Made by a program: the position numbers and the translations under genes
Assembly (NCBI RefSeq): GCF_002087075.1
Contig: NZ_MWSM01000016.1
Location: forward strand, 1-21,162
DNA: 21,162 nt
DNA from: Streptococcus pseudopneumoniae ATCC BAA-960 = CCUG 49455
GTDB taxonomy: Bacteria; Bacillota; Bacilli; Lactobacillales; Streptococcaceae
Direction: 5' to 3'
Part shown: piece after piece, positions 6,942 to 16,900 of the stretch
How the letters are laid out: each line of letters starts with the position of its first letter
Position numbering within the stretch: the first letter of the stretch is position 1
Notes under the pieces: model-generated
Told to the model about the DNA's origin: nothing
What the model saw: only the letters and a program-made list of their open reading frames with translations
Database searches by the model: none

Positions 6942-8093
6942 TTATGCTTGATAACGTTTCACACCATCTAGATAGGTTGCTACCAATTCCAAATCTTTGT
7001 CTAAAACAATAAAATCTGCATCATAACCTTCACGAATTTGTCCACAGACGTCATCGATGTGAACGGATTTAGCTGGGTTGAAGCTGGCCATCATGACTGC
7101 TTCATGCGGATTCGCAATTCCCCATTCGACTACATTCTTCACACCATCTTTGAGTTTGAGGATAGAACCTGCCAAGTTACCTGTCGATTTGAGGCGTGCA
7201 GTTCCATTTGCAACGACAACTGGGAATTCTCCCAACATATAGTCACCGTCTTCCAATCCACCAGCTGTCATACAGTCTGTAATAAGAGCAATGTTTTCTG
7301 TCCCTTTTTGTTTGATAAGAATTTCGCAGGCTTTTGGATCTACGTGATGGCCATCACAGATCAACTCTGCATAGGTATGAGGTAATTGATACATGGCTCC
7401 AACCATACCCAGTTCGCGGTGAGTCAACCCACGCATTCCATTGTAGGCGTGTACCCAAACACTCGCTCCAGCATCGACTGCTTTTTTAGCTTCATCAAAA
7501 GTCGCGTTTGAGTGCCCAAGAGCAACCGTTACACCTTCTCCGGTGATAGTCCGTACAAAGTCTTCTACACCTTCACGCTCTGGCGCAAGAGCAATTTTAT
7601 TTAGCAAGCCATTTGCTGCTTTTTGCCAAGCACGAAACTCATCCATGCGAGGATCTTTCATGTAGGCAGGGTTTTGAGCCCCCTTGTATTTCTCTGTGAA
7701 ATAAGGCCCTTCAAAATAAATTCCACGAATTTTCGCGCCACTTGCTTCTTGATAACGAGCACCGATATTTTCAGTTACCGCAAGCAATTGCTCATAAGTC
7801 GATGTCAAAGTTGTTGGCAAGAAGCTCGTTACCCCCATGCTGAGGAGTCCTTCACTCATAGTATGAAGCGTTCCTTCGATATTATTATCCATAACATCCA
7901 CACCGCCAAATCCATGAATGTGGGTATCCACAAGTCCTGGAGCAATGCTATAACCTGTATAGTCAATCACCTCAGCTCCTTCAGGAATCTGCTCTACATG
8001 TTTTCCAAACTTGCCGTCCACAAGTTCCAAGTAACCACCTCGACGAACTCCGTGTGGGTAGAAAAACTGATCCGCTTTAATATAGTTAGGCAT
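6942..8093 (-). CDS. nagA: N-acetylglucosamine-6-phosphate deacetylase
   Basis: A cytoplasmic amidohydrolase that turns GlcNAc-6-phosphate into glucosamine-6-phosphate and acetate, feeding amino sugars to glycolysis (with NagB) or to cell wall synthesis. The 383 residues match the family. The metal-site motifs are in order: VDTHIHG with H58 and H60, EGPYF with the ligand Glu, LGHSNAT and HAYNGM with the two further His, DGHHVD, and ITDCMTAGG with the catalytic Asp. The start is fixed by AAGGAGGTTAACATT before the ATG. The gene stands alone on the reverse strand. A TTTACA-17-TATAAT promoter overlapped by a dre-like palindrome indicates control by the GntR-family repressor NagR. I see no convincing terminator after it. 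Confidence 0.96.
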   Translation of the reverse strand: MPNYIKADQFFYPHGVRRGGYLELVDGKFGKHVEQIPEGAEVIDYTGYSIAPGLVDTHIHGFGGVDVMDNNIEGTLHTMSEGLLSMGVTSFLPTTLTSTYEQLLAVTENIGARYQEASGAKIRGIYFEGPYFTEKYKGAQNPAYMKDPRMDEFRAWQKAANGLLNKIALAPEREGVEDFVRTITGEGVTVALGHSNATFDEAKKAVDAGASVWVHAYNGMRGLTHRELGMVGAMYQLPHTYAELICDGHHVDPKACEILIKQKGTENIALITDCMTAGGLEDGDYMLGEFPVVVANGTARLKSTGNLAGSILKLKDGVKNVVEWGIANPHEAVMMASFNPAKSVHIDDVCGQIREGYDADFIVLDKDLELVATYLDGVKRYQA

Positions 8094-8143
8094 AATGTTA
8101 ACCTCCTTAAAAAATTGATTCTACAATTTATTATGTCAATTAC

Positions 8144-8172
8144 ATTATAAACCTTTCTTTTTCATTTGTAAA
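8144..8172 (-). promoter_or_regulatory. Promoter of nagA
   Basis: On the reverse strand TTTACA (8172-8167), a 17-base spacer and a perfect TATAAT (8149-8144) form a strong sigma-A promoter. RNA should start near 8137, giving a leader of about 44 bases. Confidence 0.75.
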
Positions 8173-8187
8173 TGGTATAGACCTATT
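8171..8187. promoter_or_regulatory. NagR (dre-like) operator at nagA
   Basis: AATGGTATAGACCTATT is an imperfect palindrome of the TGGTATAGACCA type bound by NagR/DasR-family GntR repressors. It differs from the ideal at the right half (ACCT for ACCA). It touches the -35 of the nagA promoter, so binding would block polymerase until glucosamine-6-phosphate releases the repressor. The operator family is established knowledge; that it works here is inference. Confidence 0.7.
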
Positions 8188-8250
8188 TTCTGAAGATATT
8201 TTAAAAGCGATATTTCACGTTCGAATCACAACACATCTAAATAAATAAGA

Positions 8251-8279
8251 AAGAGCAGTTGAAAAATTACTGCTTTTTT
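8251..8279 (+). terminator. Orphan forward terminator between nagA and gmk
   Basis: A stem AAGAGCAGT (8251-8259) / ACTGCTTTT (8269-8277) with a 9-base loop runs into six Ts. Read forward it is a normal terminator, yet no forward gene lies between the nagA promoter and this site. It probably belonged to a gene once upstream of gmk and now lies elsewhere. Confidence 0.7.
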
Positions 8280-8320
8280 GTTACACTAGATAGAAAGACT
8301 GTAAAGGATAATCTGGCTTT

Positions 8321-8349
8321 TTGCCATTATTCTAGAGAAATGTTATTTC
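8321..8349 (+). promoter_or_regulatory. Candidate promoter of the gmk operon
   Basis: TTGCCA (8321-8326), a 17-base spacer ending in TGT, and TATTTC (8344-8349) give a good -35, a TGn extension and a weak -10. RNA would start near 8356, about 18 bases before the gmk ATG. GATAAT near 8307 is an alternative -10 without a fitting -35. Confidence 0.4.
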
Positions 8350-8358
8350 ACAGACTGA

Positions 8359-9000
<642 letters not shown>

Positions 9001-9024
9001 AATTTAGAAAATAGGTACAAGCAA

Positions 9025-9339
9025 ATGATGTTAAAACCCTCTATTGATACCTTGCTCGACAAGGTTCCTTCAAAATATTCACTCGTAATCTTGGAAGCAA
9101 AACGTGCCCACGAATTGGAAGCAGGTGCACCAGCAACTCAAGGTTTCAAGTCTGAAAAATCAACTCTTCGCGCTCTAGAAGAAATCGAATCAGGAAACGT
9201 AACCATTCACCCAGACCCAGAAGGGAAACGTGAAGCAGTGCGTCGCCGTATCGAAGAAGAAAAACGCCGCAAAGAAGAAGAAGAAAAGAAAATCAAAGAG
9301 CAAATCGCTAAAGAAAAAGAAGATGGTGAAAAAATTTAA
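9025..9339 (+). CDS. rpoZ: RNA polymerase omega subunit
   Basis: Omega helps fold and hold the beta-prime subunit in RNA polymerase. The 104 residues contain the family core: [12 protein letters not shown] at the start, [14 protein letters not shown] at about 19-32 and the [10 protein letters not shown] motif at about 45-54. The last 35 residues are an almost purely charged Glu/Lys/Arg helix (from about 68), as in other streptococcal omegas. The DNA here is correspondingly GAA/AAA-rich and should not be mistaken for a repeat. The ribosome site is weak (AGGT at 9014-9017), which suggests translation partly coupled to gmk, 24 bases upstream. Two adjacent ATGs (9025, 9028) are possible starts. 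Confidence 0.96.
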
Positions 9340-9404
9340 GGTTGGGGGGACTCAATCTTATTTTTTCTATTGTAAGAATGTACTGACAAGGAGGAGGTGA
9401 GAAG

Positions 9405-11801
9405 ATGGTTATAACCAATATTATTGTAGATGTGCCCTTGATGCAGACGGACCAGCCCTATAGTTACAAGATTCCTAAGGAATTTGAGGGAATGCTAGAA
9501 GTTGGGATGCGGGTTCATGTGCCTTTTGGTAAGGGCAATCGCCTGATTCAAGGGATTGTTCTTGGTTTGGAGTCCCAAGTGGATGAAGAAGGGGTAAGTC
9601 AAGATTTAAAAGATATTGCCGAGGTACTGGATTTTTCTCCTGTTCTCACGCAAGAACAACTCTGGCTGGCTGAGGAGCTCCGCAAATCTGTATTTTCTTA
9701 CAAAATCTCTATTCTCAAGGCTATGCTACCGGGATTTCTAAATTCTAGCTATGACAAGATTCTCTATCCTCTGGAAGGTCTGAGTCAGGAAGACCGAGAG
9801 CGCTTGTTTGGTTCTGAAGATTCACTAGCCTTTTCTTCTCTGGATTTAGGTAAGCAAGCTGAAATGATGCGTTTGACTAGAAAAGGCCTACTTGGTCTGG
9901 AATATCAGGCAGTCGATCAAAAGAAGGTCAAGACCCAGTCTTGGTATGAGGTGAATCTAGCTCAATTAGAAGGTGTTGAAATATCTGCGCGTGCCAAGAA
10001 AAAGTTGGAATTGAGAGATTACTTGCTGTCTCATCCTGAGAGTGCTTCCTTGGCTAGTTTGTTAGAGTCCTACTCACGGGAGCAGGTCAACTTTTTTGTG
10101 GAACAAGGTGCTGTGTCCATAGTCCAAAAGGAAGTGCAACGCTCGGCTGCTTATTTTGAAGGGATTGAAGCAAGTCAGCCTTTGGAGTTGAATCCAGAGC
10201 AAAGACAGGCGCGTGATGCGGTTGTGAGTGCTATTGGTAGTCATCAGCCTCCCTTCCTCCTTCAAGGGATCACAGGAAGTGGGAAGACCGAGGTTTACTT
10301 ACAAATAATCCAAGGAGCTTTGGATAAGGGGAAAACAGCCATCTTGTTAGTGCCTGAGATTTCCTTGACTCTGCAGATGACGGAGCGTTTTATTGCTCGC
10401 TTTGGTAAGAAAGTGGCCATTCTTCACTCAGGCCTGTCCAATGGTGAAAAGTATGATGAATGGCGCAAGGTGGAACGCGGCGATGCCCAAGTTGTTGTTG
10501 GTGCTAGATCTGCCATCTTTGCTCCGCTGAAAAATCTAGGTGTCATGATTATCGATGAGGAGCATGAAGCGACTTATAAGCAGGACAGTAATCCCCGTTA
10601 CCATGCTAGAGAGGTGGCTATTTTACGGGCTCATTATAATCAAGCGGCTCTGGTGCTTGGTTCAGCAACTCCTAGTCTGGAAAGCCGTGCTCGGGCTGGC
10701 AAAGGCGTTTATCAACATTTACGTCTGACCCAACGCGCCAATCCTTTAGCTAGAATCCCTGAGGTTCAAGTGATTGACTTTCGGGACTATATCGGACAAA
10801 ACGAGACGTCAAATTTTACGCCTCCTTTGCTAGAAGCGATTCAGGACCGTCTGGCTAAAAAAGAGCAGGTGGTTCTCATGCTCAATCGCCGTGGTTATTC
10901 TAGCTTTGTCATGTGTCGGGAGTGTGGGACGGTGGATACTTGTCCCAACTGTGATATTTCCTTGACCTTGCACATGGATACCAAGAATATGAACTGCCAT
11001 TATTGTGGTTTTTCGAAGGACATTCCTCAGGTCTGTCCTAACTGTAAGAGCCGCAGTATTCGCTACTATGGGACAGGGACACAGAAGGCTTATGACGAGC
11101 TAGCAGAACTCTTTCCCCAGGCTCGCATTCTGCGCATGGATGTGGACACGACTCGTAAGAAAGGTAGTCACCAAGCTCTGCTTGACCAGTTTGGGCGAGG
11201 AGAAGCAGATATTTTACTAGGTACTCAGATGATTGCCAAGGGATTGGATTTTCCAAATGTGACCCTAGTCGGTGTTCTAAATGCGGATACGGCCTTGAAT
11301 CTGCCTGATTTCCGTTCTTCTGAGAGAACCTTCCAGCTCTTGACTCAGGTGGCAGGTCGAGCAGGACGTGCTGAAAAAGCTGGGCAGGTCTTGATTCAGT
11401 CTTACAATCCTCAGCACTACGCTATTCGATTTGCAAAAGACCAGGACTACGAAGGCTTTTATGCTTATGAAATGGGTATCAGACGACAACTTGGCTATCC
11501 ACCTTACTATTTCACCATTGGCATTACCCTTTCTCACAAGAAAGAAGAAGAGGTGGTCAAACGTGCCTATGAAGTCATGAACATTTTGCGGTCAGGTTTG
11601 TCTGAAACCAGTAACATCCTCGGGCCAACGCCCAAACCCATCGCCCGTACTCACAACCTCTATCATTACCAGATTTTAATTAAATACCGTTTAGAAGATG
11701 AGCTGGGACCAACCCTCAACCAGGTCTTGGCCTTGACTCAAGAAAGGGAAAATAGTGAGCTCCGTCTCAGCATTGACCATGAGCCACAGCAATTTTTATA
11801 A
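9405..11801 (+). CDS. priA: Primosomal replication restart helicase PriA
   Basis: A superfamily 2, 3'-to-5' helicase that recognises stalled forks and reloads the replicative helicase. The 798 residues show an N-terminal DNA-binding domain (from IIVDVPLMQTDQPYSY), Walker A GITGSGKTE at residues 288-296, the DEEH box at 384-387, and SATPS and TQMIAKGLDFP helicase motifs. Eight cysteines in four CxxC pairs (C504 to C547) bind two zinc ions, and the QVAGRAGR motif follows. Nothing is missing. The start is set by AAGGAGGAGGTGAGAAG before the ATG, an unusually strong site. It lies 65 bases after rpoZ and 12 bases before fmt, in the same transcription unit as far as can be seen. Confidence 0.97.
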   Translation: MVITNIIVDVPLMQTDQPYSYKIPKEFEGMLEVGMRVHVPFGKGNRLIQGIVLGLESQVDEEGVSQDLKDIAEVLDFSPVLTQEQLWLAEELRKSVFSYKISILKAMLPGFLNSSYDKILYPLEGLSQEDRERLFGSEDSLAFSSLDLGKQAEMMRLTRKGLLGLEYQAVDQKKVKTQSWYEVNLAQLEGVEISARAKKKLELRDYLLSHPESASLASLLESYSREQVNFFVEQGAVSIVQKEVQRSAAYFEGIEASQPLELNPEQRQARDAVVSAIGSHQPPFLLQGITGSGKTEVYLQIIQGALDKGKTAILLVPEISLTLQMTERFIARFGKKVAILHSGLSNGEKYDEWRKVERGDAQVVVGARSAIFAPLKNLGVMIIDEEHEATYKQDSNPRYHAREVAILRAHYNQAALVLGSATPSLESRARAGKGVYQHLRLTQRANPLARIPEVQVIDFRDYIGQNETSNFTPPLLEAIQDRLAKKEQVVLMLNRRGYSSFVMCRECGTVDTCPNCDISLTLHMDTKNMNCHYCGFSKDIPQVCPNCKSRSIRYYGTGTQKAYDELAELFPQARILRMDVDTTRKKGSHQALLDQFGRGEADILLGTQMIAKGLDFPNVTLVGVLNADTALNLPDFRSSERTFQLLTQVAGRAGRAEKAGQVLIQSYNPQHYAIRFAKDQDYEGFYAYEMGIRRQLGYPPYYFTIGITLSHKKEEEVVKRAYEVMNILRSGLSETSNILGPTPKPIARTHNLYHYQILIKYRLEDELGPTLNQVLALTQERENSELRLSIDHEPQQFL

Positions 11802-11813
11802 GAAGGAGAAGAT

Positions 11814-12749
11814 ATGACAAAACTAATCTTTATGGGGACACCCGACTTTTCAGCAACAGTCTTAAAAGGACTTTTGACAGATAACCGTTACGAAATTCTA
11901 GCCGTTGTGACCCAGCCAGACCGTGCTGTCGGACGTAAAAAAGTTATCCAGGAAACCCCAGTTAAACAAGCTGCAAAAGAGGCAGGACTTCCTATCTACC
12001 AACCTGAAAAACTATCTGGAAGTCCAGAGATGGAAGATCTTATGAAGCTAGGAGCAGATGGGATTGTGACTGCCGCTTTTGGCCAGTTTCTCCCAAGTAA
12101 ACTCCTTGATAGCATGGACTTTGCGGTCAACGTTCACGCGTCACTCCTTCCTAAACATCGTGGTGGTGCTCCGATCCATTATGCCTTGATTCAAGGTGAT
12201 GAGGAAGCTGGTGTAACCATTATGGAGATGGTTAAGGAAATGGATGCAGGGGATATGATTTCTCGTCGTAGTATTCCGATCACAGATGAGGACAATGTTG
12301 GCACCTTGTTTGAAAAATTGGCGCTAGTTGGTCGTGATTTGCTTTTGGATACTTTGCCTGCCTACATTGCTGGTGACATCAAACCTGAACCGCAGGATCC
12401 AAGTCAGGTTACTTTCTCGCCAAATATCAAGCCAGAGGAAGAAAAGTTGGATTGGACTAAAAGCAATCGTCAACTTTTCAACCAAATCAGAGGGATGAAC
12501 CCCTGGCCTGTTGCCCATACTTTCCTTAAGGGCGACCGCTTTAAGATTTATGAAGCCCTGCCAGTAGAAGGTCAGGGAAATCCAGGAGAGATTCTCTCTA
12601 TCGGCAAGAAAGAATTGATTGTCGCAACGGCAGAAGGAGCTTTGTCTCTTAAGCAAGTGCAGCCAGCTGGTAAGCCTAAGATGGACATCGCTTCCTTCCT
12701 CAACGGAGTTGGACGTACATTGACTGTAGGAGAACGATTTGGTGACTAA
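11814..12749 (+). CDS. fmt: Methionyl-tRNA formyltransferase
   Basis: A cytoplasmic enzyme that formylates the amino group of initiator Met-tRNA using 10-formyltetrahydrofolate, giving fMet for translation starts. The 311 residues match the family. The N-terminal Rossmann part begins [10 protein letters not shown]. The folate-site loop [16 protein letters not shown] holds the catalytic Asn and His, and EMDAGDM holds the catalytic Asp. The C-terminal OB-fold tRNA-binding part starts near residue 205. The ATG is preceded by AGAAGGAGAAG. It follows priA by 12 bases and its end overlaps the rsmB start, so the two are translationally coupled. Confidence 0.97.
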   Translation: MTKLIFMGTPDFSATVLKGLLTDNRYEILAVVTQPDRAVGRKKVIQETPVKQAAKEAGLPIYQPEKLSGSPEMEDLMKLGADGIVTAAFGQFLPSKLLDSMDFAVNVHASLLPKHRGGAPIHYALIQGDEEAGVTIMEMVKEMDAGDMISRRSIPITDEDNVGTLFEKLALVGRDLLLDTLPAYIAGDIKPEPQDPSQVTFSPNIKPEEEKLDWTKSNRQLFNQIRGMNPWPVAHTFLKGDRFKIYEALPVEGQGNPGEILSIGKKELIVATAEGALSLKQVQPAGKPKMDIASFLNGVGRTLTVGERFGD

Positions 12750-14055
12750 AGTAGAAACGGCTAGAAGTTTAGCCCTGGCAGTATTAGAGGATGTTTTTAT
12801 CAATCAAGCATACTCAAATATCGCCTTAAATAAGCATCTCAAGGGAAGTCAACTTTCGGCAGCAGACAAGGGCTTAGTGACCGAGCTAGTCTATGGAACG
12901 GTAGCCCGTAAACTGACTCTGGAATGGTACCTATCCCATTTTATCGAAGACAGAGATAAGTTAGATAACTGGCTCTATGTCCTTCTTCTCATGAGTGCCT
13001 ACCAGCTCCGCTATTTGAACAAGATTCCAGATTATGCTGTGGTCAATGAAGCAGTGGAATTGGCCAAAGTCCGTAAAAAAGGCAGTGAAAAATTGGTCAA
13101 CGCCGTCCTTCGCCGTATCTTGCGTGAAGGCTGGCCAGATATTGCTAGCATCAAACGAAAAAACAAGCGTGACTCCATCGCTTATTCCCTTCCGGTTTGG
13201 CTAGTTGCAAAGCTCAAGGAAGAATACGGAGAGGAGCGAGCGCAAGCTATTTTTGAAAGTCTCTTGGTGCGAAACAAAGCCAGTATTCGTGTAACTGATT
13301 TAAGCCGAAAAGAGGAAATCCAAGCCTTATTGGAGGCGAATAATTCCCTTTTAGCAACCACTGGTCTGGTTAAGGAGCAAGGGCATTTTGCAGGCCATGA
13401 TTTGTTTGCAGAAGGGACTATAACCATCCAAGACGAGTCTAGTCAGCTGGTTGCGCCAACTTTGAATTTGCAGGGAGATGAGCGAGTGCTTGATGCCTGT
13501 GCGGCTCCGGGTGGGAAAACAGCCCATATAGCCTCTTATCTCACGACAGGTCAGGTTACTGCTCTGGACTTGTACGATCACAAGTTGGACTTAATCCAAG
13601 AAAATGCTCAACGTCTGGGAGTTGCAGATCGGGTTCAAAGGCAAAAATTGGATGCCAGAAAGGTGCATGAGTTTTTTGGGCAGAATTCATTTGATAAGAT
13701 TTTGGTGGATGCTCCCTGTTCAGGAATCGGTCTTTTGCGCCGAAAACCAGATATCAAATACAATAAAGAAACGGCAGATTTCGCGTCCTTACAGGAAATT
13801 CAGCTAGAAATATTAGGTAGTGTTTGTCAAACACTAGGCAAAGGTGGTATAATAACTTATAGCACCTGTACTATTGTCTCAGAGGAGAATTTTCAAGTTG
13901 TTGAGGCCTTTTTAGAAAGTCATCCCGAGTTCGAGCAGGTAAAACTAGAACATGAATGTAAGGATATCATGAAAGACGGCTGTATCCTCATTACACCTGA
14001 ATTGTATGGAAGTGATGGATTCTTCATCAGTCAATTTCGCAAGATATCGGATTAG
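12742..14055 (+). CDS. rsmB: 16S rRNA m5C967 methyltransferase RsmB
   Basis: A methyltransferase that puts a methyl group on C5 of cytosine 967 (E. coli numbering) of 16S rRNA. Residues 1 to about 135 are a NusB-like RNA-binding domain and the rest is the SAM-dependent domain. [12 protein letters not shown] begins at D251, DAPCSG has C326, and YSTCT has the catalytic C376. Those two cysteines nearly match E. coli numbering. No ATG is available at the right place. GTG at 12742 and TTG at 12739 are in frame, one codon apart, both served by AGGAGA (12728-12733). I prefer GTG because of its 8-9 base spacing and a start reading MTKVETARS. The gene overlaps fmt by 8 bases (11 with TTG). Confidence 0.93.
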   Translation: MTKVETARSLALAVLEDVFINQAYSNIALNKHLKGSQLSAADKGLVTELVYGTVARKLTLEWYLSHFIEDRDKLDNWLYVLLLMSAYQLRYLNKIPDYAVVNEAVELAKVRKKGSEKLVNAVLRRILREGWPDIASIKRKNKRDSIAYSLPVWLVAKLKEEYGEERAQAIFESLLVRNKASIRVTDLSRKEEIQALLEANNSLLATTGLVKEQGHFAGHDLFAEGTITIQDESSQLVAPTLNLQGDERVLDACAAPGGKTAHIASYLTTGQVTALDLYDHKLDLIQENAQRLGVADRVQRQKLDARKVHEFFGQNSFDKILVDAPCSGIGLLRRKPDIKYNKETADFASLQEIQLEILGSVCQTLGKGGIITYSTCTIVSEENFQVVEAFLESHPEFEQVKLEHECKDIMKDGCILITPELYGSDGFFISQFRKISD

Positions 14056-14069
14056 GAAGGAACTGACAC

Positions 14070-14810
14070 ATGGAAATTTCATTATTAACAGATGTTGGTC
14101 AGAAACGAACAAATAACCAAGACTATGTCAACCACTATGTCAATAGAGCTGGACGTACCATGATTATTTTAGCTGATGGGATGGGAGGTCATCGCGCAGG
14201 GAATATCGCTAGTGAAATGGCGGTAACAGACCTAGGTATAGCTTGGGTTGATACCCAAATCGATACAGTCAATGAAGTGCGTGAATGGTTCGCCCATTAC
14301 CTAGAAATTGAAAATCAAAAGATTCACCAGCTTGGTCAGGATGAAGCTTACAGAGGCATGGGAACTACTTTGGAAGTCCTTGCTATTATCGATAATCAGG
14401 CTATCTATGCTCATATTGGTGATTCGCGTATCGGCTTGATTCGTGGAGAAGAATACCATCAGTTGACGAGCGACCATTCTTTGGTCAATGAATTACTCAA
14501 GGCTGGTCAATTGACACCAGAAGAGGCAGAAGCTCATCCGCAAAAAAATATTATCACCCAGTCTATTGGGCAAAAAGATGAAATTCAGCCTGATTTTGGG
14601 ACAGTGATCCTTGAGTCAGGTGACTATCTCTTGCTCAATAGTGACGGCTTGACCAACATGATTTCAGGCAGTGAGATTCGTGATATTGTAACCAGTGATA
14701 TTCCTTTAGCAGATAAAACGGAGACACTTGTTCGTTTTGCTAACAATGCAGGAGGTTTAGACAACATTACGGTTGCCCTTGTTTCTATGAACGAGGAGGA
14801 TGCAGAATGA
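14070..14810 (+). CDS. phpP: PP2C-family Ser/Thr protein phosphatase
   Basis: A cytoplasmic metal-dependent phosphatase that removes phosphate from StkP and its targets. The 246 residues fit the bacterial PPM/PP2C family. The metal-binding residues are visible: N-terminal NNQDY (D18), ADGMGG (D36, G37), SDGLTNM (D192) and GGLDNITV (D231), plus GMGTTL and HIGDSR. D192 and D231 agree with the positions known for pneumococcal PhpP. The ribosome site is AGGAAGGA before the ATG, 14 bases after rsmB. Its stop overlaps the stkP start in an ATGA, so kinase and phosphatase are made together. Confidence 0.96.
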   Translation: MEISLLTDVGQKRTNNQDYVNHYVNRAGRTMIILADGMGGHRAGNIASEMAVTDLGIAWVDTQIDTVNEVREWFAHYLEIENQKIHQLGQDEAYRGMGTTLEVLAIIDNQAIYAHIGDSRIGLIRGEEYHQLTSDHSLVNELLKAGQLTPEEAEAHPQKNIITQSIGQKDEIQPDFGTVILESGDYLLLNSDGLTNMISGSEIRDIVTSDIPLADKTETLVRFANNAGGLDNITVALVSMNEEDAE

Positions 14811-16786
14811 TCCAAATCGGCAAGATTTTTGCCGGACGCTATCGGATTGTCAAACAGATTGGTCGAGGAGGCATGGCAGATGTTTACTTAGCCAAAGATT
14901 TGATTCTAGACGGGGAAGAAGTGGCAGTGAAGGTTCTGAGGACCAACTACCAGACGGACCCGATAGCTGTAGCTCGTTTTCAGCGTGAAGCGAGAGCTAT
15001 GGCAGATTTAGACCATCCTCATATCGTTCGGATAACAGATATTGGTGAGGAAGACGGTCAACAGTACCTCGCTATGGAGTATGTGGCTGGACTTGACCTT
15101 AAACGCTATATCAAGGAACACTATCCTCTTTCTAATGAAGAAGCCGTCCGTATCATGGGACAAATTCTTCTCGCCATGCGTTTGGCTCATACCAGAGGGA
15201 TTGTTCACAGGGACTTGAAACCTCAAAACATCCTCTTGACACCAGATGGGACTGTCAAGGTTACAGACTTTGGGATTGCAGTAGCCTTTGCTGAGACGAG
15301 TCTGACTCAGACTAACTCGATGCTGGGCTCCGTTCATTACTTGTCACCAGAGCAGGCGCGTGGTTCTAAGGCGACTGTACAAAGTGATATCTATGCCATG
15401 GGGATCATTTTCTATGAGATGCTGACAGGCCATATCCCTTATGATGGGGATAGTGCAGTGACCATCGCTCTCCAGCATTTCCAAAAACCCCTGCCGTCCG
15501 TTATTGCTGAGAATCCATCTGTGCCCCAGGCTTTGGAGAATGTTGTTATCAAGGCAACTGCTAAGAAATTGACAGATCGCTATAAATCAGTTGCTGAGAT
15601 GTATGTGGATTTGTCTAGTAGTTTGTCTTATAATCGTCGTAATGAACCAAAGCTGATCTTTGACGATGCGACTAAGGCAGATACCAAGACCTTACCGAAG
15701 GTTTCCCAGAGTACCTTGACATCTATTCCTAAGGTTCAAGCGCAGACAGAACACAAACCAATCAAAAAAACAAGCCAGGCTGTGACAGAGGAAACTTACC
15801 AATCACAAGCACCGAAAAAACGTAGATTTAAGATGCGTTACCTGATTTTTTTGGCCAGCCTTGTATTGGTGGCAGCCTCTCTTATTTGGATACTATCCAG
15901 AACTCCTGCAACCATTGCCATTCCAGATGTGGCAGGTCAGACAGTTGCGGAAGCCAAGGAAACCCTCAAGAAAGCCAATTTTGAGATTGGCGAGGAGAAG
16001 TCAGAGGCTAGTGAAAAGGTGGAGGAAGGGCGGATTATCCGTACAGATCCTGGCGCTGGAACTGGTCGAAAAGAAGGAACGAAAATCAATTTGGTTGTCT
16101 CATCAGGCAAGCAATCTTTCCAAATTAGTAATTATGTCGGTCGGAAATCATCTGATGTCATTGCGGAATTAAAAGAGAAAAAAGTTCCAGATAATTTGAT
16201 TAAAATTGAGGAAGAAGAGTCCAAGGAGAGTGAGGCTGGAACGGTCATGAAGCAAAGTCTACCAGAAGGTACGACCTATGACTTGAGCAAGGCAACTCAA
16301 ATTGTCTTGACAGTGGCTAAAAAAGCTACGACGATTCAATTAGGGAACTATATTGGACGGAACTCTACAGAAGTCATCTCAGAACTCAAGCAGAAGAAGG
16401 TTCCTGAGAATTTGATTAAGATAGAGGAAGAAGAGTCCAGCGAAAGCGAACCAGGAACGATTATGAAACAAAGTCCAGGTGCAGGTATCCCTTATGATTT
16501 GAGTAAACCTACTCAAATCGTCTTGACAGTAGCTAAAAAAGTTACAAGTGTTGCCATGCCGAGTTACATTGGTTCCAGCTTGGAGTTTACTAAGAACAAT
16601 TTGATTCAAATTGTTGGGATTAAGGAAGCCAATATAGAAGTTGTAGAAGTGACGAAAGCACCTGCAGGTAGTGCAGAAGGCATGGTTGTTGAACAAAGTC
16701 CTAGAGCAGGTGAAAAGGTAGACCTCAATAAGACAAGGGTCAAGATTTCAATCTACAAACCTAAAACAAGTTCAGCTACTCCTTAA
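14807..16786 (+). CDS. stkP: PASTA-domain Ser/Thr protein kinase StkP
   Basis: A membrane-spanning kinase that senses cell wall fragments or lipid II outside and phosphorylates division and wall proteins inside. The cytoplasmic kinase domain is at residues about 12-270: glycine loop GRGGMADVY (19-27), lysine K42, HRDLKPQN with catalytic D136, DFG, and an activation loop with the threonine-rich TSLTQTNS before [14 protein letters not shown] basic linker precedes one membrane helix at about 344-362 ([19 protein letters not shown]). Four PASTA repeats follow at about 365-437, 438-507, 508-578 and 579-652. Repeats 2 and 3 are about three quarters identical, a recent-looking internal duplication. 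The start is coupled to phpP by a 4-base ATGA overlap. The 659 residues equal the usual pneumococcal length. Confidence 0.97.
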   Translation: MIQIGKIFAGRYRIVKQIGRGGMADVYLAKDLILDGEEVAVKVLRTNYQTDPIAVARFQREARAMADLDHPHIVRITDIGEEDGQQYLAMEYVAGLDLKRYIKEHYPLSNEEAVRIMGQILLAMRLAHTRGIVHRDLKPQNILLTPDGTVKVTDFGIAVAFAETSLTQTNSMLGSVHYLSPEQARGSKATVQSDIYAMGIIFYEMLTGHIPYDGDSAVTIALQHFQKPLPSVIAENPSVPQALENVVIKATAKKLTDRYKSVAEMYVDLSSSLSYNRRNEPKLIFDDATKADTKTLPKVSQSTLTSIPKVQAQTEHKPIKKTSQAVTEETYQSQAPKKRRFKMRYLIFLASLVLVAASLIWILSRTPATIAIPDVAGQTVAEAKETLKKANFEIGEEKSEASEKVEEGRIIRTDPGAGTGRKEGTKINLVVSSGKQSFQISNYVGRKSSDVIAELKEKKVPDNLIKIEEEESKESEAGTVMKQSLPEGTTYDLSKATQIVLTVAKKATTIQLGNYIGRNSTEVISELKQKKVPENLIKIEEEESSESEPGTIMKQSPGAGIPYDLSKPTQIVLTVAKKVTSVAMPSYIGSSLEFTKNNLIQIVGIKEANIEVVEVTKAPAGSAEGMVVEQSPRAGEKVDLNKTRVKISIYKPKTSSATP

Positions 16787-16815
16787 AATCAGATGGATAA
16801 TCAAAATAAGTAATC

Positions 16816-16851
16816 AATCTTTGTCATGATTTCATGGCAAAGATTTTTTTT
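16816..16851 (+). terminator. Terminator after stkP
   Basis: A 13-base-pair stem AATCTTTGTCATG (16816-16828) / CATGGCAAAGATT (16833-16845) with one wobble pair and an ATTT loop runs into eight Ts. This is the only strong terminator from gmk to here, which supports one long transcription unit. Confidence 0.9.
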
Positions 16852-16864
16852 GAGTCCGGATTTG

Positions 16865-16873
16865 TGATAGAAT
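16865..16873 (+). promoter_or_regulatory. Extended -10 promoter of the exporter pair
   Basis: TGATAGAAT carries a TGn extension and -10 TAGAAT (16868-16873), with no proper -35. RNA would start near 16880, just upstream of the ribosome site AAGGAGG (16889-16895). Confidence 0.5.
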
Positions 16874-16900
16874 AGAAGGAGTTGATAAAAGGAGGAACGC

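Noticed and set aside
7623..8150. Forward open frame of 175 codons across nagA
   Set aside because: Antisense to nagA and running through its ribosome site and promoter; no homology seen.
9235..9335. GAA/AAA-rich stretch that looks like a simple repeat
   Set aside because: It codes for the charged helix at the end of the omega subunit, a normal feature of streptococcal RpoZ.
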